Positions 27,511-37,407 are shown, counted from the stretch's first letter. The stretch is DNA of 64,000 bases from Bacteroidales bacterium (GCA_009777095.1 WRMN01000001.1:178909-242908), one strand, 5' to 3'. The notes: generated from the sequence alone by a model not told the origin. Numbers and translations: made by a program.

Positions 27511-29860
27511 CTTTCTCCTTTTTTATTTTATTAATTATTCGCCTCCACCAATTACGTTCCTCGTCTTCAAAATAGTAGCCCTCGTAACGGCCGTATCCGT
27601 AATGGTAATAGTGGCTCCATTGTTTGACTTTAATACTGTTAGCCACCACGCAGAGGTTATTCAATCTCTTCTGCAAGTAGAAGTCGTTCACTAACTTTAT
27701 TCTATCTTTCGGCGTATAATTCTGCCGCATCACATATACCACTACTTCAACATAATCTTTGAGCAACAAAGCATCACTAAGCAGTCCCGCCGGCGGTGTG
27801 TCAATAATCATATAATCGTACAACTGTTGCAACTCAGCAATAAGCGTTGCAACTTTAGGCGACATCAGCAATTCCTGAGGGTTAGGTGGTATATCGCCGC
27901 AGGATATGATGTGAAGGTTGTCATGGCCTTCGATAGGCCGGACGATCTCCTGTAAGTTGCATTGCCCGGCCAAATAGTTACTAAGGCCCTTGCTGTTCTC
28001 TAATCCAAAAGTGAATGTCAAGCCGGGATGCCGCAGGTCGAAGCCTAATACAACAGTACGTTTTCCTAAAGAGGCATAAGTTACGCCGAGGTTAGCTGCC
28101 AAGAAGGATTTACCCTCGCCGCTGATGCTTGAGGTTACCATAATAGTGCGCAGTCCTTGTCCGGCCGTCATCATGAAGTTAAGATTGCTGCGCAGTGTGC
28201 GGAACTGTTCGGCCAAACGGCCACGCTTGACGCCGGCCACAATCTTAGAGGCTGATTTAATGAAGGCAATCTCACCGATAAGCGGTGCCTGAAGCCCTTT
28301 TTCCAATTCGTCTTTAGAGGCTATTTTATTATAAACAAGCCCTGTTACATATATCGCTGCTACAGGGATTATCAAACCTATAAAAGTAAAAAACAAGAGT
28401 ATCCTGTTCTTTTGCGGACTCACCGGTATATCTGAGCTGCGGGCTGGGTCTATTATGCGTGAATCGGCTACGGTAGAGGCATAAGAGATGGCTGTTTCTT
28501 CACGTTTGGAAAGCAGGTAAACATAGAGTTGGTTTTTCACTTCCTGTTGGCGGCTTACATCCAGCAATTCGCGTTCTTTTCGGGGAACAGAATTAATTTG
28601 TTGTTCGAGCCGACGGCCTTGTGACAATAGTTGCTCCTGAGTAATTTCCAAACTATTACGCAGGGCTTGTATATTTTCAAGAATACTGGCTTTCAGGTTG
28701 GAAATACGGTCATCATAAGCCTGTGCAATAGGATTGGAGGCTTTCATGGTATGAAGCGCCTTCGACCTGTCGGCTTCGGTTGTCATCAAGGCAGCAATCA
28801 GGTTCAATAAGGTAGGGTCGTTAATGCCCATGGTTGCCGGAGCTGTACCCGGACTGTTTTCTTTGCCAAGCACATAGTCCTCTATTCCTTGCAGGACGTT
28901 AAGTTGTATATTAACCTTATTGCGTTCGACTTCATTAGTTTGCGCAGCGCTAAGGAACATCTGCGCTTCGGCGCTGATGTTGGTGATGCCGCGGCTTATT
29001 TTATATTGCTCTAATTTGGCTTCGGCCTGGCTCAGGTCCTCGGCCACGTCCAAGAGACGTGTATTAATAAATTGTAATGTGCTATTAATCAGTAGGTTTT
29101 TGTTCTCAACTGCCGTTATATCATAAACTTCCAACAAATGATTGACAATATCTACGCCCATGCGTGGGTTAGGCGTAGTGATGGATATGCCTATGACCGA
29201 TGCAGTTTTATTTTTACGTTGTACCGAAAGTCTCCGGAGCAAGCGAGAGGTAGCCTCCTCTACCGTACAGAGGTGGACAAAGAGCGTTTCTTTTTTATCC
29301 CAATGCATTAACAGCGAGTCGTTCACAGCTACGCGTAAGGTTCCGTGATCGGTAACTATCAACCCATTGGAAGGATATTGGTTATTATCGATGATCAACT
29401 CTCCCTCTTCCGTAAAGTGGCAACGCAAAGGCTCCTTATAGGATATAAGAGAAGGCTGAATTAGTTCGACATACAGAGGCGAGGTTTTGTACAGGGTACT
29501 ATAATGTCCGCCTCTTTTTACGCTGTAGCTTACCTGCAGCTCCATATCTCTTACCACCCTTTCCATGAGGCTAAAGGAGTAGAGAATTTCTACCTCATTG
29601 TCTATCACGTTACGGGTAGAAAACATATCCAGTTCTTCAAGCATAGAATTGCGGCCTGCCTGCCTGTCTTTAATCAGCAGGGTAGCCGATGTTTTGTACA
29701 TTGGCGTAATAGGCCTCAGGTAAAGGAGTCCGACTATTATAAACAGCAGCACCGAGAGTACAAACCACTTCCATCGGGCTATGTAAGGAGAGAGCAACTT
29801 AATCAGGTTAACATCTTCTTCCATTATATCATGGGGTGCATTATCGGGTAAGCGCTGCAT
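27494..29860 (-). CDS. wzc: Polysaccharide co-polymerase / tyrosine autokinase (Wzc-like)
   Basis: Wzz-type N-terminus, VTSSISGEGKSFLAANLGVTYA, DYMIIDTPPAGLLSDA, Tyr-rich C-terminus YYHYGYGRYEGYYFEDEE. Confidence 0.93.
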   Translation of the reverse strand: MQRLPDNAPHDIMEEDVNLIKLLSPYIARWKWFVLSVLLFIIVGLLYLRPITPMYKTSATLLIKDRQAGRNSMLEELDMFSTRNVIDNEVEILYSFSLMERVVRDMELQVSYSVKRGGHYSTLYKTSPLYVELIQPSLISYKEPLRCHFTEEGELIIDNNQYPSNGLIVTDHGTLRVAVNDSLLMHWDKKETLFVHLCTVEEATSRLLRRLSVQRKNKTASVIGISITTPNPRMGVDIVNHLLEVYDITAVENKNLLINSTLQFINTRLLDVAEDLSQAEAKLEQYKISRGITNISAEAQMFLSAAQTNEVERNKVNIQLNVLQGIEDYVLGKENSPGTAPATMGINDPTLLNLIAALMTTEADRSKALHTMKASNPIAQAYDDRISNLKASILENIQALRNSLEITQEQLLSQGRRLEQQINSVPRKERELLDVSRQQEVKNQLYVYLLSKREETAISYASTVADSRIIDPARSSDIPVSPQKNRILLFFTFIGLIIPVAAIYVTGLVYNKIASKDELEKGLQAPLIGEIAFIKSASKIVAGVKRGRLAEQFRTLRSNLNFMMTAGQGLRTIMVTSSISGEGKSFLAANLGVTYASLGKRTVVLGFDLRHPGLTFTFGLENSKGLSNYLAGQCNLQEIVRPIEGHDNLHIISCGDIPPNPQELLMSPKVATLIAELQQLYDYMIIDTPPAGLLSDALLLKDYVEVVVYVMRQNYTPKDRIKLVNDFYLQKRLNNLCVVANSIKVKQWSHYYHYGYGRYEGYYFEDEERNWWRRIINKIKKEKDVHSG

Positions 29861-29861
29861 A

Positions 29862-30638
29862 TTATTTCAGTATATTTATGAGTACTAAGATAACAGAAAT
29901 GGAGCTAAGAAAAATAGGCGCCAACTGGTATATGCGGTCGGAAGCAGTAATTTTACCGCTGGTGGCTTCCACATAAACAATATCACCCGGATGGAGATAA
30001 TAGTAGGGCGAGAAGAAAAAGTCTCGCCCTGTCATATCAATTCTTGCAAAGGTGCGATGATCACCTTCTTCTCTTATTATCAACACGTTGGTTTTTCTTC
30101 CATAGATTCCGATATCGCCGGCCAGTGCAATGGCTTCGGGAAGGGTAATTTTCTCGTTCGGAATGTTATAAACCGATGGTCTCCCAACCTCGCCCATTAC
30201 CGATATTTGGAAGTTTGCCAGCCGCACGACCACAGTAGGGGCTTCGAGGTATGCATCAAGTCCTTCGGTTATGCGGGCGGAAAACTCATTGGTAGTCAGC
30301 CCCTGGGCTTTCAGACTGCCCAACAAGGGCAAGGATATATAACCGGTAGAGTCAACCCTAAAGCCATTGGCAGGTTGTAGAACGCCAACCTGCCGTTGCT
30401 GGACATTATTATTCAGAGGAATGGGATTGAACATTTCATTCGCTTCCTTATTAAGGCTACTCACCACGATAGATAACACATCGCCCGGTTGGATACGTGG
30501 GGTATAAGTTTCGCCTAAGCTAAGCGCTATTTGGTCCAACGTTGGTTCAGCCGATTGAAAATAGGTGATGTCTTTTGTTGTACGGCAAGCCGTTAAGGAC
30601 ATTGCTACTATAGAACATCCAATAAAAAACCTCTTCAT
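29862..30638 (-). CDS. wza: Polysaccharide export lipoprotein (Wza-like)
   Basis: Lipobox SLTACRTTKDITYFQ, QPGDVLSIVVSSLNKEA, GYISLPLLGSLKAQGLT. Confidence 0.9.
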   Translation of the reverse strand: MKRFFIGCSIVAMSLTACRTTKDITYFQSAEPTLDQIALSLGETYTPRIQPGDVLSIVVSSLNKEANEMFNPIPLNNNVQQRQVGVLQPANGFRVDSTGYISLPLLGSLKAQGLTTNEFSARITEGLDAYLEAPTVVVRLANFQISVMGEVGRPSVYNIPNEKITLPEAIALAGDIGIYGRKTNVLIIREEGDHRTFARIDMTGRDFFFSPYYYLHPGDIVYVEATSGKITASDRIYQLAPIFLSSISVILVLINILK

Positions 30639-30668
30639 GAATTATACAGAACTTGAATATAGAAAAAA

Positions 30669-31823
30669 TTACTGTATAACAAACTCTACGCGGCGGTTTT
30701 GTTGGCGGCCTTCTTCTGTCTTATTATCGCCAATGGGCTGAGTGTCGCTCATTCCTTTAGCAGTCAACTGCCGACGGTCAACGCCTTTTCCTGCCAAGTA
30801 GCTAACTACTGCATTAGCACGATTGAGAGAAAGTCTCATCTTACTGGAAGAGTCGCCTATAGCATCAGCATGTCCCACTACCATTACATGCGCTTTCGTG
30901 CTTATCATTTCTGTAGCTACTTCATCAAGGTAAGGATAAAAACAGTGATTAAGTACAGCCATAGCGAAATCGAAAGTAATCGTTTTAGAATAGTTAACAG
31001 TTACCGGTTCGGGTTTAGGCGCCGGAGTTTCTTCTCTCGTCTTCAAGTTGTCGATTTCACGTTTCAGCGCGTCAATCTGGCGATTAGCGTCTTCAACAGC
31101 GCTTTTGCTCTTAGCCACCTCATCGCAGGTATCGTCTAACAGGCATTGTAGTCTTTTGAGGGCCTCATCATCGGCTGATGGTTTTATGAAAGCTGCCTCA
31201 TAGTCGCAAAGGCTGCAAACATTGCGAATATGGTTGCGGGTTCCTAATTTAATACGGATACCGGCAGTAATTCCAAAAATAGCCACGCCATTAGGATTAA
31301 AAGCTACATCACGAAATCTGTTAGTATGCCAGCGGCCTTCAAAATTCATGTTAAGGGCCAAGAGCGGAGAAACATTATATTCAAACCTAATCCCTATCGG
31401 CATCACACCACAAACCTCGTTACTCTTGTTGGGATCTAACGAAATGGCTCCTCCTACTCCAATGTGTCCGTAAGTATTGAACTTTTGCCAACTTCCGTGA
31501 CGGTATTTTGCCACCATGTTCGATATGTTGAACTGGCCGGACAGGGTGAATTCATTGGTATGGCCATAGTCTTTATTGTTATAAAAACCGAAGTATTGAT
31601 AATCAAGGCTGAGCCCCCACAAGGGATTAGCTGTCCATTCCACGCCTAAGCCGAAAGAAGGGCCTAAGTCTTTTAAAAATGAGTGACCGGAAGGTAAGTA
31701 GCCTGAAAATCCACCATTAACATTAATTGACCAATATTGGTATGTGGGAATAGTTTCCTGAGCAACGGCTGGCATAGCTATTAATAAGGACACTACTCCT
31801 ACAATAAATATTTTAATTTTCAT
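30669..31823 (-). CDS. OmpA-family outer membrane protein (paralogue 2)
   Basis: Signal peptide, beta-barrel-like N-terminus, C-terminal OmpA domain VVGHADAIGDSSSKMRLSLNRANAVVSYL. Confidence 0.9.
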   Translation of the reverse strand: MKIKIFIVGVVSLLIAMPAVAQETIPTYQYWSINVNGGFSGYLPSGHSFLKDLGPSFGLGVEWTANPLWGLSLDYQYFGFYNNKDYGHTNEFTLSGQFNISNMVAKYRHGSWQKFNTYGHIGVGGAISLDPNKSNEVCGVMPIGIRFEYNVSPLLALNMNFEGRWHTNRFRDVAFNPNGVAIFGITAGIRIKLGTRNHIRNVCSLCDYEAAFIKPSADDEALKRLQCLLDDTCDEVAKSKSAVEDANRQIDALKREIDNLKTREETPAPKPEPVTVNYSKTITFDFAMAVLNHCFYPYLDEVATEMISTKAHVMVVGHADAIGDSSSKMRLSLNRANAVVSYLAGKGVDRRQLTAKGMSDTQPIGDNKTEEGRQQNRRVEFVIQ

Positions 31824-31847
31824 AAGTTTTTTATGTATAGTTAAGTT

Positions 31848-32993
31848 TTACTGTATAACTATCTCTACACGACGATTTTGCTCGCGGCCTTCTTCCGTAT
31901 TATTGTTGGCAATAGGCTGAGTATCGCCCATCCCTTTAGCAAACAACTGCCGACTGTCAACGCCTTTTCTAACCAAGTATTCAACTACAACATTAGCGCG
32001 GTGGATAGAAAGCGTCATATTACTATCAGTTTCTCCAGTAATATCGGCATGTCCTATTACAGTTGCCTGCGCCTTTGTTCTCATCAATTCCTCAGCAACT
32101 TCATCAAGGAAAGGATAAAAGGCCGGTTTAAGTTCAGCCTGAGCAAAATCGAAAGTAACCGTTTTTGCGGGGGCAGGAGCAGGTTCCGGAGCAGGAGCAA
32201 CAGGAGCAGGAGCAGGGGCGGGAGCGGCCTCTTTCTTCTTCAGCTCGTCAACTTCACGTTTCAGCGTCTCAATCTGACGATTAGCTGCCTCAAGGTCTTT
32301 ACTTTTCGCAAGGTCATCGCAGGTTTCGATACATTGTAATTTTTTGAGGGCGCCATCGTCAACAACGGGTTTTACGAAAGTTTCTTCATAGCTGGGAAGG
32401 GAAACATTGCGAATGTGATTGCGGGTTCCTAATTTAACGCGGATACCGGCAGTAATTCCAAAAATAGCTACGCCATTAGGATTAAAAGCTACATCGCGAA
32501 ACGAAGCGGAGTGCCAGCGGCCTTCAAAATTCATGTTAAGGGCCAAGATCGGAGAGACATTGTATTCAAACCTAATCCCTATTGGTATCACGCCGCAAAC
32601 GTTATCGTTGGCAATGGATCCGCCTACTCCAATATGCCCGTAAGCATTGAGTTTTTGCCAGTCTCCGCGGCGGTATTTTGCCACCACATTAGATAGGTTG
32701 AACTGACCGGAGAGGGTAAATTCATTGGAATGGCCATAGTTTTTATTGTTATAAAAACCAAAGTATTGATAATCAAGACTGAGCCCCCACAAGGGAGTAG
32801 CTGTCCATTCCAGACCTAAGCCGAAAGAAGGGCCTAAGTCTTTCAAAAATGAGTGTCCGGAAGGCAAGTAGCCTGACAAACCACCATTAACATTAATCGA
32901 CCAATATTGGTACGAAGGAATAACTTCTTGAGCAGTAACCGGCATAGCCATTAATAAAGATACTACTCCTACAATAAACATCTTAGTTTTCAT
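31848..32993 (-). CDS. OmpA-family outer membrane protein (paralogue 1)
   Basis: As above with PAPAPAPVAPAPEPAPAPAK linker; highly similar to adjacent gene. Confidence 0.9.
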   Translation of the reverse strand: MKTKMFIVGVVSLLMAMPVTAQEVIPSYQYWSINVNGGLSGYLPSGHSFLKDLGPSFGLGLEWTATPLWGLSLDYQYFGFYNNKNYGHSNEFTLSGQFNLSNVVAKYRRGDWQKLNAYGHIGVGGSIANDNVCGVIPIGIRFEYNVSPILALNMNFEGRWHSASFRDVAFNPNGVAIFGITAGIRVKLGTRNHIRNVSLPSYEETFVKPVVDDGALKKLQCIETCDDLAKSKDLEAANRQIETLKREVDELKKKEAAPAPAPAPVAPAPEPAPAPAKTVTFDFAQAELKPAFYPFLDEVAEELMRTKAQATVIGHADITGETDSNMTLSIHRANVVVEYLVRKGVDSRQLFAKGMGDTQPIANNNTEEGREQNRRVEIVIQ

Positions 32994-33040
32994 AAGTTTT
33001 TATTTTTATGTGAATAAATTATTTATAATATTTAACTTGG

Positions 33041-33048
33041 CAAAGGTA
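33041..33048 (-). promoter_or_regulatory. -7 box TACCTTTG upstream of the OmpA pair
   Basis: TAnnTTTG match 48-55 bp upstream of start. Confidence 0.5.
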
Positions 33049-33089
33049 GTTTTTTTATTTTTAATATGCAAAATATATTTCTTAAACTT

Positions 33090-34568
33090 TTAACATTTAG
33101 CGTTGCGCATATCGCCGGTTTCCATGAAAGCTTTATGGAATATAAATGCATTATACAGATTTACAGGAGTTTGTCCCTTTACTCCGCTGTTCAGGTATTG
33201 GCGCAATAAGGGACGATAGTCGGGATGGGCGCAATGCTCAATAATACATTCGGCCCGTTCGCGGGGCGATTTACCGCGTAAATCGGCCACTCCATACTCC
33301 GATACGATAATTTTTACCGAATGTTCATGATGGTCGGTATGCGAGACCATAGGCACGAAGGCGCTAATTTTACCCTCCTTAGCCGTAGAAGGCGTTTGGA
33401 ATATAGAGAGATAGGCGTTGCGGGTAAAATCGCCCGAGCCGCCAATACCGTTCATCATCTTCGTTCCCATCACGTGGGTAGAGTTGACGTTTCCGAAGAT
33501 ATCAACTTCCAAAGCCGTATTCATAGCAATAATGCCCAGTCGGCGTATCAACTCGGGGTTATTCGAGATTTCGGAAGGCCGTAATACAATCTTTTTTTTG
33601 AAGAAGGACAAATTACCGTATATTTTTTCCATACAGGGATTGCTCACGGTAAGCGAACTGCCGCTGGCAAAAAGTACGCGGCCATTCTCTATTAATTCAA
33701 TAACCGCATCTTGTATTACTTCCGTATATACTTTAAAATCAGGAATTTGTTTGTTATCCCCCATAGCGGCCAATACTGCGTTGGCAATATTTCCTACCCC
33801 CGATTGCACTGGCAGGAAGGAGGCAGGGATACGACCGGCCTTCATTTCATTGACCAAAAAGTTAGCTACATGCTCGCCAATCTTCGCCGTTACCTCGTCA
33901 ACAGGGGTAAAACCACCGCCTTCATTGGCCTGATTGGTTTCCACGATAACAATCTTCGCAGGGTCAACCTTTACATATTCATTTCCGATACGGGTATCTA
34001 CAGCCTCCATCGCAATTGCGGAACGCTGCGGAGGGTCGGGCGCTTCATACAGGTCGTGCATGCCTCTGATGGCGGCCGAATGCCATTTGTTCAACTCCAC
34101 AATAACCAATTTCGCCAAGCGGGTAATAGTGGGCATAATGCCTACGCCGCAGGTCGGTATAATTTCGCCGGTTTCGGTTACTTCCGCCGCTTCAATAACG
34201 GCCACATCTACAGGGCCTAAAAAACCATAACGCAACTCTTGCGCCATGTGAGACAAATGTAAGTCGAAATACACAACTTCCCCGCTATTGATAGCATTGC
34301 GCAGGTCGTTATTCGTTTGATAAGGACTGCGGAATTTAATGGCTTTGGCACGAACTAAGGCGCCATCAATGCTGTCGCCGGTAGAAGCGCCTGTGAACAT
34401 TCCTATTTTAAAGGGATTACCTATAGCATGTTCTTCTTCGGCGCGTTTAGCCAAAACTGCCGGAACAACTTTCGGGCAACCGGCATGCGTAAATCCGCTA
34501 AAACCCACATTATCATCATGTTTAATTAGCTGTGCCGCTTCTTCTGCAGTAATTCTTTTAATTGACAT
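33090..34568 (-). CDS. Acetyl-CoA hydrolase/transferase (succinyl-CoA:acetate CoA-transferase family)
   Basis: VGFSGFTHAGCPKVVPAVLAKRA, NGIGGSGDFTRNAYLSIF, EYGVADLRGKSPRERAECII. Confidence 0.93.
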   Translation of the reverse strand: MSIKRITAEEAAQLIKHDDNVGFSGFTHAGCPKVVPAVLAKRAEEEHAIGNPFKIGMFTGASTGDSIDGALVRAKAIKFRSPYQTNNDLRNAINSGEVVYFDLHLSHMAQELRYGFLGPVDVAVIEAAEVTETGEIIPTCGVGIMPTITRLAKLVIVELNKWHSAAIRGMHDLYEAPDPPQRSAIAMEAVDTRIGNEYVKVDPAKIVIVETNQANEGGGFTPVDEVTAKIGEHVANFLVNEMKAGRIPASFLPVQSGVGNIANAVLAAMGDNKQIPDFKVYTEVIQDAVIELIENGRVLFASGSSLTVSNPCMEKIYGNLSFFKKKIVLRPSEISNNPELIRRLGIIAMNTALEVDIFGNVNSTHVMGTKMMNGIGGSGDFTRNAYLSIFQTPSTAKEGKISAFVPMVSHTDHHEHSVKIIVSEYGVADLRGKSPRERAECIIEHCAHPDYRPLLRQYLNSGVKGQTPVNLYNAFIFHKAFMETGDMRNAKC

Positions 34569-34643
34569 AAGTTCTCTACTTGTATATTAATATACAAAGG
34601 TACGAAAGAATTATGAGTTAAATGCAGTCAAAAATTCACAAAC

Positions 34644-34676
34644 TTTGTTTATTTACAAAATTATTGCTTATCTTTG
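34644..34676 (+). promoter_or_regulatory. Bacteroidetes-type promoter of tRNA-Pro (TTTG-N21-TATCTTTG)
   Basis: TTTG at 34644..34647 and TATCTTTG at 34669..34676. Confidence 0.65.
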
Positions 34677-34692
34677 CACTCCAAAATTAATT

Positions 34693-34766
34693 CGGGGTGT
34701 GGCGCAGTTGGCTAGCGCACCTGCTTTGGGAGCAGGGGGTCCTCCGTTCGAGTCGGAGTACCCCGA
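34693..34766 (+). tRNA. tRNA-Pro (anticodon TGG)
   Basis: CGGGGTG...TACCCCG acceptor stem, CCTGC-TTTGGGA-GCAGG anticodon arm, CTCCG-TTCGAGT-CGGAG T arm. Confidence 0.95.
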
Positions 34767-34825
34767 CAAGGGTTTACAGATTTACAAATAGGGTTGCTTT
34801 TTCCAAGCGTACCTTTTCATTTTAT

Positions 34826-35776
34826 TCATTGAAAAAAAAGCGCTACTCCGGCTACGCACAGCGCTGCTCCCACCACCTCAACGGCTGTGGGCAGTTTTTT
34901 ATGCATAATAGCATGGGGAATGAGTATCAAAATAGGAACGGTGGCCATAATCGTAGAGGCAATGCCTGTATTGGTGCGCTGCACAGCTAAGAGCGACAAG
35001 GTAACTCCCAGGAAAGGGCCGAAAAAAGCGCCGCCGAAAGAAGCCCACATTCCTTTTTTATTTTTCACGGCTGCGTATAATTGTCGCTTGCGTCCGCTGA
35101 GATAGATAATCAGCGTGAATCCGATAATGCCGGTTACAATGCGTATTTGTGTTGCGGCAAGCGGAATGTAAACAGGAAAAAATTCCTGACTGCCTATACT
35201 TGCTTCATAGGACTGCATGCCTTTTTTGCTGAGTACAATACCAAGTCCTTGCCCCAATGCGCCGCCCATAGCTATTAACATGCCGCGCAGAGGCAGGCGG
35301 AGATGCACGCCCTTTTCTTTGTTTCGTTTAAATACGGAAATTGCAATCCCCGTAAGGGTAATTACCATGCCGAGCAGGCCTAAGGAGCCCATGCGCTCGT
35401 CTAATATCAAAAATCCGGAAAGGGCGGCTAAGGGTGGAGCTAGAGTCATGAAGAGTTGGGAAAAGCGGGCGGTAATCAGGGTATAGGAATAGAACAGGCA
35501 CAGGTCGCCGAAAACGAATCCTACAAGCCCCGATAGTGACAGCCAGAACCAGGTAGCGCTGTCGGCCTTTTGAGGGAAGGCGCTGCCGGTGAAAAAGAAA
35601 AGTGCAAAGCCAATCAAAAGAATAGCAAATACCAAGCGAATCAAGTTGAGTTGTAACGAGCCTATTCGATTACTTGCATACTCAAAGAAAAGCGCTGTGC
35701 AAGTCCACGAACAGGCTACAAAAATGGCTATAATTTCACCGTGATAATTCAATTTTATTAGATTTTGAAAGTTCAA
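34826..35776 (-). CDS. EamA/DMT-family transporter
   Basis: Ten-TM pattern, two repeats, SGLVGFVFGDLCLFYSYTLI. Confidence 0.85.
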   Translation of the reverse strand: MNFQNLIKLNYHGEIIAIFVACSWTCTALFFEYASNRIGSLQLNLIRLVFAILLIGFALFFFTGSAFPQKADSATWFWLSLSGLVGFVFGDLCLFYSYTLITARFSQLFMTLAPPLAALSGFLILDERMGSLGLLGMVITLTGIAISVFKRNKEKGVHLRLPLRGMLIAMGGALGQGLGIVLSKKGMQSYEASIGSQEFFPVYIPLAATQIRIVTGIIGFTLIIYLSGRKRQLYAAVKNKKGMWASFGGAFFGPFLGVTLSLLAVQRTNTGIASTIMATVPILILIPHAIMHKKLPTAVEVVGAALCVAGVALFFQ

Positions 35777-35797
35777 AGGTAGTAAAAATGTACAATT

Positions 35798-35829
35798 TTT
35801 GCATTCTTTCGTAAAAATGCTTAGCTTTG
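35798..35829 (+). promoter_or_regulatory. Promoter of the mgtE leader (TTTG-N20-TAGCTTTG)
   Basis: TTTG 35798..35801 and TAGCTTTG 35822..35829, matching Bacteroidetes consensus spacing. Confidence 0.7.
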
Positions 35830-35852
35830 CACAAATTTTAACATCTATTTAT

Positions 35853-35906
35853 ATGGACGAAGACCCTTATAGTCAGCTGAAAATTAAATTAATAACTTTA
35901 CTGTAA
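35853..35906 (+). CDS. Putative 17-aa leader peptide of mgtE
   Basis: ATG GAC GAA GAC CCT TAT AGT CAG CTG AAA ATT AAA TTA ATA ACT TTA CTG TAA = MDEDPYSQLKIKLITLL*, directly downstream of the promoter. Confidence 0.6.
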   Translation: MDEDPYSQLKIKLITLL

Positions 35907-35946
35907 GGGTTACAGGCAGCTCCTTACGGTATAAATGTGTAAGGAG
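35863..35946 (+). promoter_or_regulatory. Attenuator-like leader RNA controlling access to the mgtE Shine-Dalgarno
   Basis: Segment 1 35863..35872 pairs with 2 35901..35910 (10 bp incl. one GU); segment 3 35920..35927 pairs with 4 35939..35946 (8 bp, includes AAGGAG); alternative 2:3 pairing 35903..35909 with 35921..35927. Confidence 0.7.
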
Positions 35947-35951
35947 GTTGC

Positions 35952-37337
35952 ATGATGAATGATATCAACACGTATTTTCAAGAACTTATTGAAAACAAAA
36001 AATGGAAAGCGCTTAGGTTAGAGGTGCTTAATTTAGAGCCGTTTCAGGTAGCTGAGGTTATAGAAAACCTGTCGGAAGAAGAACAAATTATTCTGTACCG
36101 TGTGCTGCCGCGGGAATTAGCCAAAGAAACGTTCAAACACCTTTCTTCCGATGATCAGGAGCATATTATAGAAAGCTTGGCGAATAATGTAAAAAAGATT
36201 ACCGATCTTTTGAATGATTTGGACCCTGACGACCGTACCGCTTTTTTTGAAGAACTGCCGGGAGAGGTAAGTCAGCGTTTAATTCAATTGTTATCGCATG
36301 AGGAGCGGGAGATAGCCCGCCGCCTGTTGGGATACCCCGAAGACAGCATCGGCCGTTTGATGACGCCCGAATATGTGGCCATCAAACCGCACTATACAGT
36401 GCAGCAGGCATTAGAGCACATTCGTAAGTTTGGGCGCGATTCCGAGACCCTCAATGTGATTTATATTGTGGATAACCGTTGGAACCTGATTGATGACATA
36501 CGCATCAAAGAATTAATATTGGCACAACCCGAGCAACGGATTTCGGAAATTACCGATAACCGTTTTATTGCCCTGAATGCTTATGACGACCAGGAAGTAG
36601 CAGTAAAGGCCTTTATGGACAACGGGCGGGTGGCCTTGCCGGTAGTGGGCTACGACGGCACTTTATTGGGAATAGTTACAGTTGATGACGTGATGGACGT
36701 TGCAGAAGAAGAAAGCACCGAAGACTTCCAAAAATTCGGCGGTACAGAAGGTCTAGACTTATCATATACCAAAACTTCATTATTGGAGATGATAAAAAAG
36801 CGTTCAGGTTGGTTGGTCATTCTTTTCTTGGGAGAAATGTTAACAGCCTCGGCTATGGGGCATTTCGACGAAGAAATCGCCAAGGCGGTGGTGCTGGCCC
36901 TGTTTGTTCCCTTGATTATATCAAGCGGAGGAAATTCCGGTTCGCAGGCTGCCAGTTTGATTATCCGTTCCTTAGCTTTGGGCGAATTAACTGTCAAAAA
37001 CTGGTGGTATGTGATGAAAAAAGAAATCTTCTCCGGTTTAGCTCTGGGAGCTATTTTAGGAATTATAGGCTTTATCCGCATATTAGTATGGCAGGAAGCC
37101 GGTTTTTACGACTATGGCGAATTTTGGCCCTGGGTGGGAATAAGCGTAGCTGTATCGCTGGTCTTTGTTGTGTTATGGGGTACCTTGTCGGGCTCTATGA
37201 TTCCTTTCATTTTAAAAAGAATGAAGATGGATCCTGCCACAGCCTCAGCGCCCTTTGTAGCCACCTTGGTTGATGTTACCGGATTAATTATCTATTTTAC
37301 GATTGCCGCTCTGTTTTTGACCGGAAAACTGTTGTAA
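35952..37337 (+). CDS. mgtE: Magnesium transporter MgtE
   Basis: MgtE N-domain, tandem CBS region (RLMTPEYVAIKPHYTVQQAL, VDDVMDVAEEE), TM region GGNSGSQAASLIIRSLALGE; true start may be 35955. Confidence 0.96.
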   Translation: MMNDINTYFQELIENKKWKALRLEVLNLEPFQVAEVIENLSEEEQIILYRVLPRELAKETFKHLSSDDQEHIIESLANNVKKITDLLNDLDPDDRTAFFEELPGEVSQRLIQLLSHEEREIARRLLGYPEDSIGRLMTPEYVAIKPHYTVQQALEHIRKFGRDSETLNVIYIVDNRWNLIDDIRIKELILAQPEQRISEITDNRFIALNAYDDQEVAVKAFMDNGRVALPVVGYDGTLLGIVTVDDVMDVAEEESTEDFQKFGGTEGLDLSYTKTSLLEMIKKRSGWLVILFLGEMLTASAMGHFDEEIAKAVVLALFVPLIISSGGNSGSQAASLIIRSLALGELTVKNWWYVMKKEIFSGLALGAILGIIGFIRILVWQEAGFYDYGEFWPWVGISVAVSLVFVVLWGTLSGSMIPFILKRMKMDPATASAPFVATLVDVTGLIIYFTIAALFLTGKLL

Positions 37338-37359
37338 AAAACCCCGCATTTCTACGGGG
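37336..37359 (-). terminator. Intrinsic terminator of the minus-strand TonB-receptor operon
   Basis: CCCCG/CGGGG hairpin followed by T run on minus strand. Confidence 0.8.
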
Positions 37360-37407
37360 CTATTCAAATATTGTTGCTTTGCGACTAAAGTCGTAACGCC
37401 TAATTAC

